A stretch of DNA of 64,000 bases from Chitinophagaceae bacterium (GTDB taxonomy: Bacteria; Bacteroidota; Bacteroidia; Chitinophagales; Chitinophagaceae). Below the pieces are notes generated by a model, which did not search any database, was not told the DNA's origin, and saw only the letters and a list, made by a program, of their open reading frames with translations. Location: NCBI GenBank assembly GCA_016786845.1, contig JAEUVB010000023.1, forward strand, positions 124,001-188,000, in the 5' to 3' direction. The position numbers and the translations under genes were made by a program. This document shows, in pieces, positions 62,014 to 64,000 of this stretch (within the stretch, counting starts at the first letter, position 1; each line of letters opens with the position of its first letter).

Positions 62014-62778
62014 ATGAACAGATATTTTATTGAAGTTTCCTACCACGGAAAAGGATTCAGTGGATTTCAAATTCAGGATGAAAGCATCACCATACAGGGT
62101 GAAGTGAACAAAGCGTTCGAAACCATACTCAAGAAAAAGATAGAAACCACCACTTCGAGTCGCACCGATGCCGGAGTACATGCCTTGCAAAATTTTCTTC
62201 ATTTAGATATTGAAGATACCCTCCCCTCCTCCATCATTTACAATCTTAATGCACTCTTACCTATAGGGATCTCAGTAAATAATATCTTTCCTGTACACCC
62301 GAAATCGCATGCCCGTTTTGATGCCCTGGGCCGCAGATATTCTTATCAGATCATACCCGTGAAACAACCCTTTCGACATGACCGTGCCTATTTCTATCCT
62401 TTTGCAGTAAACAAAATACTGCTCGAGGAAACTGCTCAAATGTTGCTGCAGGTTGAAGATTTCACTTCATTTTCCAAAAAGAAAACGGATGTCAAAACCT
62501 TTCTGTGCAAATTATCCGAATCGCATTGGGAGTTTTATGCCGACGGGTCCTATGTATATCAGGTAAGTGGCAACCGTTTTTTAAGGGGCATGGTGAGGGC
62601 TTTGGTGGGCACGCAACTGCAAGTGGCCAGAGGCAGGATCACGGTGCAGGAATTCCAATCCATCATCGATTCCAAAGATTGTACCCTTGCCGATTTCAGT
62701 GCACGTCCGGAAGGATTGTTTTTGGAGGAAGTACAATACCCCCCGGGCTTATTGGGTCGCCCGCTCCCCAGAAGATAA
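62014..62778 (+). CDS. truA: tRNA pseudouridine(38-40) synthase
   Basis: Converts uridines 38-40 of the anticodon stem-loop to pseudouridine. The 254-residue protein starts MNRYFIEVSYHGKGFSGFQI, with catalytic Asp52 in SSRTDAGVHALQN, then FHPK-region HPKSHARFDALGRRYSYQI and GNRFLRGMVRALVGTQLQVA. Normal length. It follows the lytic transglycosylase by 34 bp with no terminator or promoter between, so it may be in the same transcript. Confidence 0.96.
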   Translation: MNRYFIEVSYHGKGFSGFQIQDESITIQGEVNKAFETILKKKIETTTSSRTDAGVHALQNFLHLDIEDTLPSSIIYNLNALLPIGISVNNIFPVHPKSHARFDALGRRYSYQIIPVKQPFRHDRAYFYPFAVNKILLEETAQMLLQVEDFTSFSKKKTDVKTFLCKLSESHWEFYADGSYVYQVSGNRFLRGMVRALVGTQLQVARGRITVQEFQSIIDSKDCTLADFSARPEGLFLEEVQYPPGLLGRPLPRR

Positions 62779-62876
62779 GAATTCTTATGCCTATACTTTT
62801 TTCCTATCCACAGGCATGAATTGAAATTTCAGGATATGGATTCTTTTCATCAAATTTGTAGTCGTACAAGTCCTGC

Positions 62877-64000
62877 ATGCATATTTATCCTACGAACCTG
62901 ATTCAGCAACTCGATTTTCATCAAATCACTCAACATTTGGAGGGGTTTTGCTATGGCAAAAAAGCCAAGGCCATGGCCGTCGGTTTAAAGCCGGGGACCG
63001 GATTTGAAAAGGTGCAGCGTCAATTGCAAGAGACCAATGAGTTTCTACTGTCACTGTATCGGGGCGATGGGATACCGGTATCCTCTTATCCGGAGCTCGA
63101 CAATGAATTACATTTACTGAGCATACAAAATGCAGTACTCAGCGCTGGCCAGATCCATCAAATGAGAAATCTGGTAAAGTTGGCCAATGAATTGATTCTC
63201 TTTTTTAAGGATCATGCAGAAATATTTCCGTTTTTAAAACAGCGTACAAGTCATCTGAGTTATGAAACCCGGGTCATCGAATTCATTGATCAAATCATTG
63301 ATGCCGACAGCATTATTCGGGACGAGGCTTCAGAATTATTGTTGAGCATACGAAAGGAGCTTCAGGAAAATCGAAAGCACTGTGACCGCATTTACAGAGC
63401 CCATATTCAACGATTACGCAAACTGGATTTCCTGGCCGACTTCGATGAAAGTTATGTGAGCGGACGCCGGGTACTCTGTGTACTGGCCGAACATAAACGC
63501 GAAGTAAAGGGCATCATACTCGGTCAGTCGGCCAGCGGAAAGATCACCTATATCGAACCGCAAAATGTGATCCAACTGAATAATGACCGCATTCAAATGG
63601 AAGAAGACGAGCAGAAAGAAACCTATCGCATTTTACAAGAACTAACCGAAATCCTTCAACCCTACCGTTCTATATTTTTAGATCATTACAAGCTGTTGAG
63701 TGAAATGGATTTCATAGCGGCCAAGGCGAAATTAGCGAGAGAGCTGCAAGCGACCTTACCGATACTGACCCAAGGAGAGCAGAAAATACATTTGGTCAAT
63801 GCTTTTCATCCGGTCTTGTTTTTACAAAATGTACAGCAAAAATTACCGACCGTACCGATTCATTGCACCCTCGATCAGCAGCGACGGATTATGGTCATCA
63901 GCGGACCCAATGCCGGAGGTAAATCCATTACGCTCAAAACGATCGGGCTCCTGCAGATCATGTTGCAATGCGGTCTCCTCATTCCGGCATCTGCTAAAAG
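62877..64000 (+). CDS. MutS2-family DNA mismatch/recombination ATPase (3' end outside window)
   Basis: MutS2 proteins bind branched or collided-ribosome-related structures and limit recombination. From ATG at 62877 the first 374 residues are visible: an N-terminal MutS core helical region (about 1-290), SGKITYIEPQNVIQLNNDRI, typical of MutS2 rather than MutS1, and VISGPNAGGKSITLKTIGLL with Walker A GPNAGGKS (343-350). The frame continues past the window end; the Smr nuclease domain that would confirm MutS2 is not seen. A -7-like CAAATTTG is 20 bp upstream. Confidence 0.88.
   Translation, partial: MHIYPTNLIQQLDFHQITQHLEGFCYGKKAKAMAVGLKPGTGFEKVQRQLQETNEFLLSLYRGDGIPVSSYPELDNELHLLSIQNAVLSAGQIHQMRNLVKLANELILFFKDHAEIFPFLKQRTSHLSYETRVIEFIDQIIDADSIIRDEASELLLSIRKELQENRKHCDRIYRAHIQRLRKLDFLADFDESYVSGRRVLCVLAEHKREVKGIILGQSASGKITYIEPQNVIQLNNDRIQMEEDEQKETYRILQELTEILQPYRSIFLDHYKLLSEMDFIAAKAKLARELQATLPILTQGEQKIHLVNAFHPVLFLQNVQQKLPTVPIHCTLDQQRRIMVISGPNAGGKSITLKTIGLLQIMLQCGLLIPASAK

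Overview
The window comes from a chromosome of the phylum Bacteroidota, most plausibly the Chitinophagales/Chitinophagaceae lineage (lineage inferred from gene content, not from a search). The evidence is that most start codons lack a Shine-Dalgarno sequence, and that many genes are preceded by the phylum-specific -7 element TAnnTTTG with a TTG about 19-20 bases upstream. The families are also typical: DUF4270 and LVIVD lipoproteins, an S9B dipeptidyl peptidase, a dockerin-tailed S8 protease, and secreted TPR-caspases.

Layout. 1-1.1 kb: end of a TPR gene, hairpin-rich noncoding DNA and a small membrane protein. 1.1-4.9 kb: rpoB alone, with its own promoter and terminator and without rplL or rpoC next to it. 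5.2-15.5 kb: housekeeping genes, namely a cobalamin adenosyltransferase; a GT5-like/DUF4270/glmS operon facing panC-panD-flippase-like-rfaE2; ubiX; a thioredoxin-fold protein; and two coupled LVIVD lipoproteins. 15.5-17.3 kb: an accessory pocket with arr (rifampicin ADP-ribosyltransferase), a 52-codon gene overlapping its start, and a 21-bp minisatellite. 17.3-20.5 kb: rpsL-rpsG, a double-ATPase peptide ABC protein and a small lipoprotein. 20.6-30.5 kb: a TPR membrane protein and three secreted caspase-fold proteins, two of them large TPR paralogues. 30.6-41 kb: DPP-IV, a DUF1648 protein, an MscS channel, a secreted unknown, NDH-2 and a 1364-residue subtilase. 41-42.1 kb: tRNA-Leu(CAG) among repeats. 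42.1-43.7 kb: two secreted proteins.

44-51.5 kb is a defence island, by eye AT-richer than its surroundings. It holds a two-gene unit (a zinc-hook SMC/Rad50-like ATPase and a coiled-coil membrane protein) bracketed by two related ~55-bp repeats, followed by a restriction-modification system (PLD-type NgoFVII-like endonuclease, XRE controller, Eco57I-like adenine methyltransferase). A palindromic operator overlaps the controller promoter. The ATPase/membrane pair is the best candidate for an undescribed system.

51.5-56.3 kb is repeat-rich with few genes: a Crp/Fnr regulator, a three-copy REP-like tandem with a nested palindrome, a second unrelated 21-bp minisatellite, and a protein with a C-terminal carboxypeptidase-regulatory-like fold. 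56.3-64 kb returns to core genes: MFS permease, CcmC/CcsA-like and CcmD-like proteins, glutamate dehydrogenase, rplS, tatA, a LysM lytic transglycosylase, truA and the 5' part of a mutS2-type gene that runs off the window.

Shared regulation: rpoB, tRNA-Leu, rpsL and rplS share an extended start region (TAnYTTyGCANTCCC), while several metabolic genes have the -7 element so close to the start codon that their mRNAs should be leaderless. Motif positions were counted by hand and may be off by one or two bases.
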